Shown in pieces: positions 34,622 through 44,217 of a stretch of DNA of 64,000 nucleotides. The position numbers and the translations under genes were made by a program. Within the stretch, counting starts at the first letter, position 1. The number at the start of each line of letters is the position of its first letter. Location: positions 4,223,501 through 4,287,500 of the forward strand of contig NZ_CP013611.1 of the NCBI RefSeq assembly GCF_001482385.1, in the 5' to 3' direction. This DNA comes from Pseudoalteromonas rubra (GTDB lineage Bacteria > Pseudomonadota > Gammaproteobacteria > Enterobacterales > Alteromonadaceae). The notes under the pieces were generated by a model, which had not been told where the DNA came from, ran no database searches, and worked only from the letters and a program-made list of their open reading frames with translations.

Positions 34622-36908
34622 GTTGCCACCATTGCGGTTGAGGAGGTGGAGTTGCATATTCTTCCAGTAAGGCAAACCACAGGGGTTGCTCCGCTGACAC
34701 GGTTAGCTGGTTGAGCCGTTGTATATCCGTGCCGATTGTAAGTGTGACTGAGGGATAGGCGGTCAGAGCCGGATCTTTTGGGTGTAATAAGAATGCTGAT
34801 TGCGCAAGATCAGGCGCCAGAGCATAGCGCTTGCGAGCAATGCTGTACTCGTCAGTTACAACTCGGCTGAATTGTCCATCCAGCTGGGTATTAAGAATGA
34901 GTGGTTCGGCAGGGTGCTGGCCTCTGACAAATGGCTTGATCACAATCGCCATTGGCTTGTCACGGCCACGATAATTTTGGCTTAAAGTCTGCCCTGGCTG
35001 TAGCTGAAACAGGCGCACTTTCCAGTAATCACGCGGCGCTCCCTGATTGATAAATAGCTGCAAAGATGGGTCTGATAAGTCGGGTACTTTATCCAGCTGG
35101 TTGACCTCCTGCTCGGTGTAGCGGATCCCGGTATCACTCAATGTAATAACTTTGGGCACAGGTGCCGACACTGGAGCCGTTTGCTGGATACTGAGCTGGG
35201 CGTCATACAGCTGTGCCAGATCAATCAGTGGCGTATACTGAAATGGCTCCGCCGCTTGCGGCAGTGCAAAGTACTTTGGCGGGCTGTACACCAGTGCTGT
35301 ATTGGAGACCGGTAAACTGACGAACAGGGCTTGCGATAAATAGCCGCTTTGTTTTTCCTCTGGTGGTGGTGGCGCACTGAATAAGCGCACCTTCAGGATC
35401 AGCTGTTGTTCAATAAAATGGAACTCATTGTCTGCACTTTGGCTGAACCAGGCGCCGACTTCAGTGAATCCGTTTTGCGGAGCGTCACACAAGGTGGCAC
35501 ACACATAATTTTGATGATGCATAGCACCATGTCTGCTTTGCAGTTTTACAGCCACCGCCTCTGTGCTACTCACTGTCACCCGGTGTGCCTGGCGACTCAG
35601 GCGCAGATAGCGCTTTTCGCTGTCCGTAATGGCCTCGCGACGGGTTTCCGGGGTGATCAGCCGGTCAAAACCGCTATTTAGTCCAGCCAGGGTTAACGTC
35701 TCCGAGCGCAGTAGCTGTTGTTCTGCATCATACACGCTGAGCTGTACGGAGCTGCCTGGTGCACCTCGCATATCGAGCTGCAGATCGCTGCCACCTTGCA
35801 CAGTATATTCTGCCTGATTCGCTTCGTTGAGATGGTAATAATAGCTGTGTAAAGGTGCTATCACCTGATCCTGCTCATTGCGCCAGGTGGTGATCATCTC
35901 AACACGGGAACGGATCACCAATAACCCTGGTTGTATATCTGGCAGCAAAAAGCGTGTGGGGTCATCCGTGGTGACTGGCTGAAGTGTCAGCGGCGCCTGT
36001 TGCTGGCTCAGGTCATGCCATATCAATTGCAGGTCTTTCATATCTCCCTGGGTTTGTAAATTTACATCTGTGACTTCAGACAGGCGAATAGAGGCAGCGA
36101 GGCCCGGTTGCGTATAGTATCCATCCAGATCAAACTGTTGTGCAGAAAAATCATAGGTGATTACGTTATACGGCAGCGATTCATAGAGAATATCTGCGTC
36201 AAAATCGATCCCCGGGATCCCTTGTGGCGCGAGTTTACGCCAGTCGTATGATACCGCATTGGCTATTTGCTGCGGCTGTAAGCCGCTATCGCCCAGGGTA
36301 TGATAACTGGTCATACGCTCTCGCCATTGCTGGGGCAGCTTAAGCCAGGTGCGAGTAACATCATCCGCATTGGTGGGCGTTTTTCCATGGATACGAACCA
36401 CCACGCCGCGCAGGCTGGGCTCTTCCGGAATGAGCCGGAGTGAAATCTTACTGGCCTGAGTCAGTTGTTGCCAGTCGACGTAAAATGACTGGCCAGAGGT
36501 GACAGCCAGTGCCTGCCTGTCTTCAATTAATTGCTTAACCTGTTGCTCACCTTCTTCAAGAGCAAGTTTAGATGCATGATGATAGGTGTGCTTTTCCAGC
36601 TCGTTATCCTGACTGTCCAGTAGACGGTACTCAATTGCATAGTTGATGGGTTTATCAAGCACGGTTTGACTGGCAAAAATGGCATTCGATAGTACCCGAA
36701 TTGCCACCGTTCGTGATGTTGGGAATGTATAAATAAGCGGCTTATCCGGGCTCAGCCAGTGCACCACAGAGCGGGTTTCCTCTTCGCTGCGTGCAGCGAT
36801 TCGCTCTGCCGAATTCAACCATACGTATAGATGCAGTGCGACCCGATACCCCGCGGCCAGCAAAAGGATGATGAGTAGAACCTGGAGGATGCGTTTAATC
36901 CAATACAT
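34611..36908 (-). CDS. inner-membrane-anchored periplasmic protein of the capsule-like operon
   Basis: A 765-residue protein with a single N-terminal membrane segment (about 7-31, ILQVLLIILLLAAGYRVALHLYVW) and a long beta-rich periplasmic part. I recognise no family. It has repeated beta-sandwich-like stretches (TYSFxR-type strands, GAPGSSVQLSVYDAEQQLL, INQGAPRDYWKVRLFQLQPG). Its start overlaps the end of the CapC-like gene by 14 bases and its end overlaps the amidohydrolase-like gene, so it is made together with them. By position it may bridge the inner-membrane CapB/CapC complex and the outer-membrane barrel, as periplasmic adaptor proteins do in other exporters. That is inference. Confidence 0.6.
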   Translation of the reverse strand: MYWIKRILQVLLIILLLAAGYRVALHLYVWLNSAERIAARSEEETRSVVHWLSPDKPLIYTFPTSRTVAIRVLSNAIFASQTVLDKPINYAIEYRLLDSQDNELEKHTYHHASKLALEEGEQQVKQLIEDRQALAVTSGQSFYVDWQQLTQASKISLRLIPEEPSLRGVVVRIHGKTPTNADDVTRTWLKLPQQWRERMTSYHTLGDSGLQPQQIANAVSYDWRKLAPQGIPGIDFDADILYESLPYNVITYDFSAQQFDLDGYYTQPGLAASIRLSEVTDVNLQTQGDMKDLQLIWHDLSQQQAPLTLQPVTTDDPTRFLLPDIQPGLLVIRSRVEMITTWRNEQDQVIAPLHSYYYHLNEANQAEYTVQGGSDLQLDMRGAPGSSVQLSVYDAEQQLLRSETLTLAGLNSGFDRLITPETRREAITDSEKRYLRLSRQAHRVTVSSTEAVAVKLQSRHGAMHHQNYVCATLCDAPQNGFTEVGAWFSQSADNEFHFIEQQLILKVRLFSAPPPPEEKQSGYLSQALFVSLPVSNTALVYSPPKYFALPQAAEPFQYTPLIDLAQLYDAQLSIQQTAPVSAPVPKVITLSDTGIRYTEQEVNQLDKVPDLSDPSLQLFINQGAPRDYWKVRLFQLQPGQTLSQNYRGRDKPMAIVIKPFVRGQHPAEPLILNTQLDGQFSRVVTDEYSIARKRYALAPDLAQSAFLLHPKDPALTAYPSVTLTIGTDIQRLNQLTVSAEQPLWFALLEEYATPPPQPQWWQHEF

Positions 36909-39900
36909 TCGGGCCTCCTTGCATCATTTCCTCAAGCGCTTTCAGGGTAATAAGCCGATTACGCTGAGCAAGGTAAACCGCCGCTGTTTTACCTGCCAGT
37001 TGCACTTGTAACCCAAGTAGCCCGTTGTCGGTAAGCCGGATAGCCTGTAGATGACATTGAGACAGGTTTTGACAGAGCGCATTTAGCCACGGTAAGTGCT
37101 GCGTTTTTGCATAGCGATCCAGGGTAATATCAAGCTTTTGCTTTTGCTCATCAGATAAGCTGACCCAGTCATCCGGGCCGGTCGCAGCCAGACGTACCTG
37201 TAAAAATTTGGGTTGTGCGGAGACCGCGAGTAATCGCTCCTGCAGCGCCTGCTCTGAGACGGCGTAATGTTGCTTAAAGTCCGATGCCAGCCACAGGGTT
37301 GCCAGTTCACTGCCCTCGCTGAACAGGCGATAGCCTGACTGCGGCGATGAGCCAATCTCCAGTCCTCGAGTGGCAATCTGGCCCGCCACCTTTTCAACAC
37401 TGATCCCAAGCCGTGCCATGGCTTTATGCAGCGCATTGATGGTGGAAGTATGACGAAAATCTGGTTGAGTGAACTGATAAGCAATGGCACTGGGGCGGAT
37501 CTGCGATGGTGCACTGTGACTGCGTACTTGTAAGCTTAAAACGGACATACTGGGGTTATGGCGTACCGCGCTTTGATGCACCACATTATATAACGTCCGC
37601 GTGTTCGTGGGAGACATCACGTTCGCTTCTTCACTGGCATAGGGGTGAGCGCCAGCAATAAGTAGCGCCCGGGCACCACTAACCTGGAATAGATCCGTGG
37701 CAAATTGCAGGGTGTTACTTTCGAACAGTGGCCTTGGTACCTGAATGGTCAGCGGCTGTGTGGTATTGAGGTTGATGGCATAAAACCCCTGACCCTGCTG
37801 ATAATAGCCTATTTCAGGCAACGGGCTGATGACCACCAGGCGTTGGACACTGTTAATGATAAGTTGCAGGCGATAGCCTACCATGTTGGCGAGTCGGTTT
37901 AGCTGCTCCAGTTGGTTTAAATCATCATCATCTAACGTTCGGGAGCGTAGCTGATGGGACAGCCTGAAGAGGGGCTCAAGTACCTCATACTCCCATAACG
38001 CGGCTTCATTTTCTTCGAGCATACGAAAATGGCCGCTGCCCTTAGCACTGATGTGCTGTGAGAATTCGGTGACCAGGTCTTCGAGTGGCAGGTTGAGCCG
38101 CTCTACCGGATATTGCGGTGCATTTGCGTTGCTTCTGGCGGTGTGCGAGAGCAGTGTGGAGTAGCTCAGGTTATCGAAAAAGGTCTCCAGCATGGCACCC
38201 TGGTAGTCAGGGTAAGGCAGGTTATCCTCGCTGAGCAGCCCAAACTGGCTGCGTTCAAAGCCTAATAATCGGGTGAGTTGACGTTGCGAAAGTGAATCGG
38301 GCAGCTGATTGTAGATCCAGAACTGACTTTGCTCGGTAAACCGGGTAAGTCGAAGCTGAGGCCGTGTATACTGGTTGACGGCACGCAGCTGCAACACCTG
38401 ATCCGTGTTCAGTGCTGCAATAAAGGCCTGGTAATAGGCGCTTTGAGGTCGTGTTTGTTGGCTGGCAGCTGACGGTGTTACTCGAGTGCCGAGTGCCAGG
38501 GCACTGCTGCCTAAAATGGCAAAGAGCTGCCCTGCGGCATCGCCCGCCAAACGCTCACTGGTGGGGTAGGGCACAGTGACTATGTGTTCGCGCACAGGAG
38601 ATTTTGAGAGGGCAAATAACCCTCTTGGATACGTTGTCTGGGCATCTTTGATAACTAAAGTGGCGGAGTTATCAATGAGTACAAAGCCCAGCTCGGCAAG
38701 TACCTGCGCGGCACGGCGCCGGGTATCCGGATCCTGGCGGTTTTCATTCAATAAACGAATGGCTCCTCGGAAACGTTGTAATTGCTGCGCTTGCTGATAA
38801 TGGCTGAGATTTAGTAAATCATACCGTGCTGTGTACAGATAACTTTTGTATTCACTGACATGGTGACTCAGCGGTGCACTTTGGGCCTCATCCACTGAAA
38901 CGAGTTGTACCGGGCTCTGCACTAAAGAAGGCAAAAACATGATAGCGAAACCAATGCCGAAGGCCAGCAGACCTCCGACCATTGAGGTCTGGAAGGTGGC
39001 ACGTAGTACCAGACCAAGGGCGTTCTTCTGAAAAATTTTAAGTGCCAGTAAGGTTGATAGCATATAGCCAAAGGCAAATGTATCGGTGGCTTTGAGGGTA
39101 GGGAAATAATCAACCACAAAGTAGTTTAAAACCAGCTTATAGACGAAGCCGATGTTAAAAAACAACAATAACAGCCGTGCCCCTTCAAAGTTAGCATGCT
39201 TAAGCCGGGTAAAATTGAGCAATATCGCGCCGAGCGACAAAATCACTGTGGTTTCAATGAGCGTTGTCAGTAGCTTACTGGGCTGCATCAATTGCAGTGC
39301 CAGTAGTGCCGGGAGCATAATGCCATTGAACTCCCAGCCATAGCGAATGTTAGCCCGGGAGGCCAGAAATGCGGTGATCACCAAAATGATATAAGCTTTG
39401 GGAGCTGCCAAAATGGAAGCGGCAACTGCTTCATACATGATGGCAAGGTTAGCGATACTGAAATTGGTAAACGGCATCAGCACAAAACGCACTAACACAA
39501 AGGTAATGGCCAGCTGGATCAGAGTGACGCGCATGCCATAACGAAAGCCGCCATTCCACATTACGTTAGCGGTGAGGGCGATGATCACCAAGCCCAGGCT
39601 GTACAGCTGTCCTGCGTAATCAAAAGTCACGTCCCATAGTGCCAGTATCTGGCCTATCTGAGGCCAGAACAAGGTGTCCATAAACACCCGCACGAGAATA
39701 CTGATCAAAATAATGGCAAAGAAGCGATCCCGGCCAAACATCTCAGCGTAACCCAGTCGTTCCATTACGACTTTGGCACTGAAGCGCATCAGCACGTAAA
39801 CCACAATGGCCTCAATGATTATAACGGCGGCTGAGACGGGGCTGACAATCAGCAGAGGTACCAGATAGCCGGGCACCACCAGGCCGGTGAGAGGAAAGCC

Positions 39901-40008
39901 AAAGCGCAAGTTGAGCATACATACAACGGCAATCCCCACCCAAACAGTGGTTATGACAGACTGGCCGAGTCCGCTTCCATCCGGGAAAAGAGGCAACACC
40001 CAATCCAT
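36895..40008 (-). CDS. CapC/PgsC-like membrane protein, duplicated, fused to a large soluble domain
   Basis: A 1037-residue protein. Residues 1-365 are about ten or more membrane segments in two CapC-like halves. Half one: LRFGFPLTGLVVPGYLVPLL (35-54) with FGRDRFFAIILISI (91-104). Half two: RYGWEFNGIMLPALLALQL (222-240) with HANFEGARLLLLFF. CapC/PgsC of Bacillus is a single ~150-residue unit that works with CapB in polymer synthesis and membrane passage. From 370 to 1037 there is a soluble region with two blocks resembling the amidohydrolase-like gene: IVTVPYPTSERLAGDAAGQLF (474-494) and IQVPRPLFESNTLQFATDLF (755-774), the latter followed by LIAGAHPYASEE. Catalytic-looking residues seem lost there. 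Start and previous stop overlap as TAATG. Confidence 0.78.
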   Translation of the reverse strand: MDWVLPLFPDGSGLGQSVITTVWVGIAVVCMLNLRFGFPLTGLVVPGYLVPLLIVSPVSAAVIIIEAIVVYVLMRFSAKVVMERLGYAEMFGRDRFFAIILISILVRVFMDTLFWPQIGQILALWDVTFDYAGQLYSLGLVIIALTANVMWNGGFRYGMRVTLIQLAITFVLVRFVLMPFTNFSIANLAIMYEAVAASILAAPKAYIILVITAFLASRANIRYGWEFNGIMLPALLALQLMQPSKLLTTLIETTVILSLGAILLNFTRLKHANFEGARLLLLFFNIGFVYKLVLNYFVVDYFPTLKATDTFAFGYMLSTLLALKIFQKNALGLVLRATFQTSMVGGLLAFGIGFAIMFLPSLVQSPVQLVSVDEAQSAPLSHHVSEYKSYLYTARYDLLNLSHYQQAQQLQRFRGAIRLLNENRQDPDTRRRAAQVLAELGFVLIDNSATLVIKDAQTTYPRGLFALSKSPVREHIVTVPYPTSERLAGDAAGQLFAILGSSALALGTRVTPSAASQQTRPQSAYYQAFIAALNTDQVLQLRAVNQYTRPQLRLTRFTEQSQFWIYNQLPDSLSQRQLTRLLGFERSQFGLLSEDNLPYPDYQGAMLETFFDNLSYSTLLSHTARSNANAPQYPVERLNLPLEDLVTEFSQHISAKGSGHFRMLEENEAALWEYEVLEPLFRLSHQLRSRTLDDDDLNQLEQLNRLANMVGYRLQLIINSVQRLVVISPLPEIGYYQQGQGFYAINLNTTQPLTIQVPRPLFESNTLQFATDLFQVSGARALLIAGAHPYASEEANVMSPTNTRTLYNVVHQSAVRHNPSMSVLSLQVRSHSAPSQIRPSAIAYQFTQPDFRHTSTINALHKAMARLGISVEKVAGQIATRGLEIGSSPQSGYRLFSEGSELATLWLASDFKQHYAVSEQALQERLLAVSAQPKFLQVRLAATGPDDWVSLSDEQKQKLDITLDRYAKTQHLPWLNALCQNLSQCHLQAIRLTDNGLLGLQVQLAGKTAAVYLAQRNRLITLKALEEMMQGGPNVLD

Positions 40009-41978
40009 TACAGCATGTGCTCCTCATTGGTGTCTTCACCGCTGTCTGGCGTGGCAGACGTAAGCTGGTTTAAAAGCGCATGAGGGTCCTCAAGCTGTTG
40101 CAATAAAGTGGTAATATCGATGAATTCAAACAAGATCCCAGCTACTGAGAAGGGTTCACCTATGGTACTGCTCACCTGGTTGGCTGATAGTGAGCGAATA
40201 TTCAAAATGTAGGTATCGTTCCCAAGTGTGGCGGGCAGAAATAGCTCGCCTTGTTGCAGGGTTAAATAGCGCAGCTTGCCTTTGAGTTTTTCTTTTGACA
40301 TAGGGGTGATTTTATCCAGCAGATCCAATGCGGTCATCTCGAACAGGGCCAGATGATGCCTTTTAGCCAATTGCTCCAGCGGCTGGTTAGTTTGAACCAC
40401 CTGACCAAACAAATTAAATAGCACCGCGGCGGTTCGGATCTGATTGAATACTTGTTCGAGCGTGGATAATTTTTGCTCCATTTCGCCAATGGCTGATTTC
40501 ACTTTCTGGCTGAGCGGTTTCTCCAGTGTCAGCGTCAGCGCCCGGGTTAATGGGCTGAGCGAAGCTCGTTGCTGGTTTTGCAGCATTCTGTAATGGAATA
40601 AGAGTTCGCCAATCTGGCTGGCAAAGCGATTGACATTTTTAACAAAGGCCTTTTCATCAAACTGTTCGTTGGGTATCACAGTCATAGCCCAAAAACCGCG
40701 GACATCACCTGCATACATCAAAGGCACAACAAACTGGCGTTCCAGATCCTGAAGACCACTGAAAAAAGGCCGGCCCGTTTGTATCGCGCCAAACGCCTTG
40801 ATGGCATCAGAATAGGGAGGACGTTGATAGTCCCGACGTTGCTCAACAATGTCTTCAATATGACAGTTGATGGCACGGATCTCTTCAAGTCTGTGATCGC
40901 CCTCAAGACGCGCCAGAAAAATCGAGCGATTCAGTGCAAGCTGTTGATTAACTAATGTAATAATAGCATCCCAGGGGGTGCTCTCAGTGCTGAACGAACG
41001 GGGCAGATAGCGACCCATCATACGCTGATGGACATTAGCAATGAGCTCCAGAAGCTCATTCTCTTCAAGCCATTTGCGCGAGAAAAACACCCACAACATA
41101 GTCATCACATTGATCACTAATAGTTGGCCAATCGGTAGCAGGTAATGGAGTGAATACATCACCACATAGCTGCTCAGCAGGCCAGCTAAGGACAAACTAA
41201 TTGCGATAATGATGCTCAGGGTAAGCGTATTCTTTTGATAAATGATGAGTAATAAAGCTAACAAGCTCAGTTGCAGCGCAATAGACTGCCATTGCGCCAA
41301 GCGGGTGACTAATTGTGCCTTTGCCAGGCTATCTGCAACATAGGCATGCAGATAAACCGGATTACTGACACCACGCAATTTAGGCGCGCGCAGTGGTACG
41401 CTGAAGCCTAATTGTTGCTGGGCGATTAACACGACTTTGCCCTCCAGCTGACTGGGCAGCACATCTCCTTCGAGCAATCGGGTACTCGAAAATTTGGGCA
41501 GGGCACTGAGGGACAAAGCAAAATTGATTAATTTACCAGTGTTAAGGTGCTGCGGCCCGTATAGGCTTTCCCAGACATTTTGACATTGCCCGGACGATGC
41601 GCTGAGCACCATGTTGTAGCCAAGCCAGGATTGTACGGCTGGCAGGCAATAACGCGGATCGGCAAAGGGGAAGTAAACGTTGGCAAAGGACATGCTTTGC
41701 TTAGAAGCAACATCAGACAGTACCACGATGGCAGCCACATCCTGTTTGAGCAATTGACTGATCAGATCGGATTGTTGCCGTTGTAAGTGTGCCGATTCGA
41801 TCACCACAACCTCACTGCTTTGTTGCTCAAACAGTTGATTAAACTGACTATATACATAGGCGTTCAGGCGTGCGAAAGAGCCGTGTACGGCAATCACCAA
41901 AACCACCAAAAATAGGAGTAAAATCGACCAAAATGGCTTTTGCCGTTTGATCATAAAAACTTGCTGTTTGAGCGACAC
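40008..41978 (-). CDS. CHASE2-type membrane sensor with GAF/PAS-like regions, no output domain
   Basis: A 656-residue protein (GTG start; the ATG nine codons on is an alternative). One membrane segment near 17-35 is followed by a periplasmic CHASE2-like domain (about 40-235) ending LEGKVVLIAQQQLGFSVPL...GVSNPVYLHAYVADSL, then three close membrane segments (about 237-310), the CHASE2 topology. The cytosolic part has a GAF-like stretch (about 345-470, GRPFFSGLQDLERQFVVPLMYAGDVRGFWAM), a coiled coil (480-525) and a PAS-like domain (530-640). No kinase, GGDEF or cyclase motif is visible. It may sense an envelope signal and control the polymer synthase by contact. Its place between the CapA- and CapC-like genes supports a role in this system. 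Confidence 0.65.
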   Translation of the reverse strand: MSLKQQVFMIKRQKPFWSILLLFLVVLVIAVHGSFARLNAYVYSQFNQLFEQQSSEVVVIESAHLQRQQSDLISQLLKQDVAAIVVLSDVASKQSMSFANVYFPFADPRYCLPAVQSWLGYNMVLSASSGQCQNVWESLYGPQHLNTGKLINFALSLSALPKFSSTRLLEGDVLPSQLEGKVVLIAQQQLGFSVPLRAPKLRGVSNPVYLHAYVADSLAKAQLVTRLAQWQSIALQLSLLALLLIIYQKNTLTLSIIIAISLSLAGLLSSYVVMYSLHYLLPIGQLLVINVMTMLWVFFSRKWLEENELLELIANVHQRMMGRYLPRSFSTESTPWDAIITLVNQQLALNRSIFLARLEGDHRLEEIRAINCHIEDIVEQRRDYQRPPYSDAIKAFGAIQTGRPFFSGLQDLERQFVVPLMYAGDVRGFWAMTVIPNEQFDEKAFVKNVNRFASQIGELLFHYRMLQNQQRASLSPLTRALTLTLEKPLSQKVKSAIGEMEQKLSTLEQVFNQIRTAAVLFNLFGQVVQTNQPLEQLAKRHHLALFEMTALDLLDKITPMSKEKLKGKLRYLTLQQGELFLPATLGNDTYILNIRSLSANQVSSTIGEPFSVAGILFEFIDITTLLQQLEDPHALLNQLTSATPDSGEDTNEEHML

Positions 41979-42003
41979 ACGCCCCCCGATTTAGTATGGC
42001 TAA

Positions 42004-44217
42004 TTAGTTGTAAGTAGAAAAATGCAGTGTCACTGTGACATCACTGCTCGTTTGTAGCGTGAGAAAATCCATCCCATGCATACCATCTGCTTGCCATAAC
42101 CCATTGTTGAGACTAAGAGGTTTTTGCCAGGAGATCAATGCAAGTTGATCCAGCATCAGGGTTGCTTCGCCTTCTTCCGGCGGTGCGTGTTTGAATGCCA
42201 GTTTGACTGCGCGAGCAGGTAACAACTCTGGCCCCAAAGTTTGGCTGTCATCTGGCAGGGTAATATCATGCCGAAAAGTCTGCCAATCATAGCTTCCTGA
42301 GTCAATCAGGCCGACTTCTTCGCTGGAAAATTCCAGATTGTCTTCAGCGGTAACTATGGTCAGCTCAGCACTGACTGCCCCAGCATTATCGCCTTTTGCA
42401 TATCCAAACAAGCTCATGTCATGGTAGGCTTCGAGCGTTGATTCCGCTGGCGTTATGGGCATCGTTCGTAGCGTTTGTTTAAAAGGCATGCGCAGGGGGC
42501 GATTGTTAAACTGGGTACGTGACAGACACATGCCCTGTAAACCGCGCATCGCGCCTGTCAGGCAAGGCGTGATGTCATCGCTCTCGTGTTCCCAGCGCGT
42601 CACTTCATTGGTGTCGTTGTCGTTGTCCCAGTCTTCAAAGTCTCCAAACCACATTAAATCTCGGCCCAGTGTCAACTGAGGGGCACCTGTGCTGCTGATT
42701 TTGCTGACAAAGGCATGACTTGGCGCATATTCTCTTAAGTCAATAATGTGGTCGCCAGCAGGCAGCGTCACGGTGACAGTGTCAAGCTCTTGAGGGCTGG
42801 GGGCGTTCTGAAAATAGACTTCCCCAAAACCTGGGCCCGGGACAATCGCTATTTCAGAGCCTGAGAACTCAGCCAGTCGGCGGATCAGGTAATCACTTAA
42901 AAATCCACCGACCAGTTTAGGCTGGTAATCTTCTAGATAGACGGGATAGGCTCTGGCTGATTGTGTTTTTGGCGTCAGTGTAGGGTCAATACGAACGGAA
43001 ACGGCGACGCCCAGCAGGGTTTCGTGGCGGTTTTGTTCGAAGACAAAATTTCCTAACCCAAGTAATGTGGGCACGCCATTATATAGGGCAAAGCCCTGTG
43101 CGACGTGCGGGTGGTGCGCGATCATGAGATCAGGGGCTCGACGGCTGACAAATTCAAATCGGTTATCAATGTAGCGAGTTGGGGCATAAGAATATTCATC
43201 CCCTCCGTGTAACTGGACGATGGCATAATCACTGGTGTCTCTCGCCTGTTCGACGGCGGCTCTGAGCGTGGTACTGTCGGTCAGGTCGGCAGCGCCTCCT
43301 TTATCGGCGGTGGCGATATAAGTGATGAGGTGGTCATCTCCCGTGATTGAGGTGGCTGAAACCAGACCTAATGTGGTGTTACCTACGTCCACGAGGCGGG
43401 GCGCGTAAGCTTCAGTGGCATTGTTGCCGGCACCACTGTGGCTGAATCCGGCTTCCTCTACGAATTGTATGGTATCTTCCAGCCCGCGCTGCTGATAATC
43501 AAATACGTGGTTGTTACCCAGCGCAACATAGTCGATGCCAATTTCCGTCAGTCCCTGCAGCGTTTCGGGCAAAGAGAAAAAGGCAAATTCTTTACTGGGA
43601 TGCACAGTCGTTGGCGTTGCCAGTACCGGAGATTCTAGATTCACCGACGCAAAGTCGGCACTGGCCATGATAGGTTTCACGAATTGCGTTAAGGCGATGG
43701 CACTGCTTGCAGCATTGGAAGGCCTGATAATGGCGTCTTCTACGTCGGGTACCAGATTGCCCATGGTCGTTAAAGAGGGATCCATATAGCGACGACCAAA
43801 CATAGTATCTCCACCAAACATCAATTCACTGCTGGTGGCACTGACCTGCTTTAATTGCACAGTTAACGGGGTTTCCTGGTAAGCCCGGCTGTCGACGGTG
43901 ATGACGGCCCGCTCATAACCAGGCTTAGTCAGGGTCAATGTCACCATGCCAGTATCAAGCTCCGTCAAATTCAGTTGACCTTGCTCGTCAGTACGGTATT
44001 GGCTACCTGAGAGCTGTACAGTGACGTCTGCCAGCACTGCGTTGTTCGTCCCTTGCAGTGCCAGGCTTAAACCGCGTGGCTGCGCTTGTTGTTCCTGTTG
44101 CTTTTGTTGTTCTTGTTGTTGCGCTTGTGTTGGGCCTGTCTCGTACGGGTCTTCCACCGAACAAGCACTCAGCAGGTACATGACTGGAACAAATGGAAGT
44201 AATTTGTAAATATTCAA
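42004..44217 (-). CDS. CapA/PgsA-like metallophosphatase-fold lipoprotein
   Basis: A 737-residue lipoprotein: signal peptide with lipobox LLSAC (Cys19), a Gln-rich linker, a carboxypeptidase-regulatory-like beta domain (about 48-125), then the CapA fold (about 130-420). CapA signatures are seen: LMFGGDTMFGRR, SVNLESPVLA, YVALGNNHVFDYQQRGLEDT, IVQLHGGDEYSY, DLMIAHHPHVAQG and TLLGLGNFVFEQ. About 300 further residues form beta-rich domains not present in Bacillus CapA (~380-410 residues). CapA is needed for poly-gamma-glutamate production or export, but its chemistry is debated. The start codon is TTG with AAGGGG five bases upstream. It is the first gene of the seven-gene operon. Confidence 0.85.
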   Translation of the reverse strand: MNIYKLLPFVPVMYLLSACSVEDPYETGPTQAQQQEQQKQQEQQAQPRGLSLALQGTNNAVLADVTVQLSGSQYRTDEQGQLNLTELDTGMVTLTLTKPGYERAVITVDSRAYQETPLTVQLKQVSATSSELMFGGDTMFGRRYMDPSLTTMGNLVPDVEDAIIRPSNAASSAIALTQFVKPIMASADFASVNLESPVLATPTTVHPSKEFAFFSLPETLQGLTEIGIDYVALGNNHVFDYQQRGLEDTIQFVEEAGFSHSGAGNNATEAYAPRLVDVGNTTLGLVSATSITGDDHLITYIATADKGGAADLTDSTTLRAAVEQARDTSDYAIVQLHGGDEYSYAPTRYIDNRFEFVSRRAPDLMIAHHPHVAQGFALYNGVPTLLGLGNFVFEQNRHETLLGVAVSVRIDPTLTPKTQSARAYPVYLEDYQPKLVGGFLSDYLIRRLAEFSGSEIAIVPGPGFGEVYFQNAPSPQELDTVTVTLPAGDHIIDLREYAPSHAFVSKISSTGAPQLTLGRDLMWFGDFEDWDNDNDTNEVTRWEHESDDITPCLTGAMRGLQGMCLSRTQFNNRPLRMPFKQTLRTMPITPAESTLEAYHDMSLFGYAKGDNAGAVSAELTIVTAEDNLEFSSEEVGLIDSGSYDWQTFRHDITLPDDSQTLGPELLPARAVKLAFKHAPPEEGEATLMLDQLALISWQKPLSLNNGLWQADGMHGMDFLTLQTSSDVTVTLHFSTYN

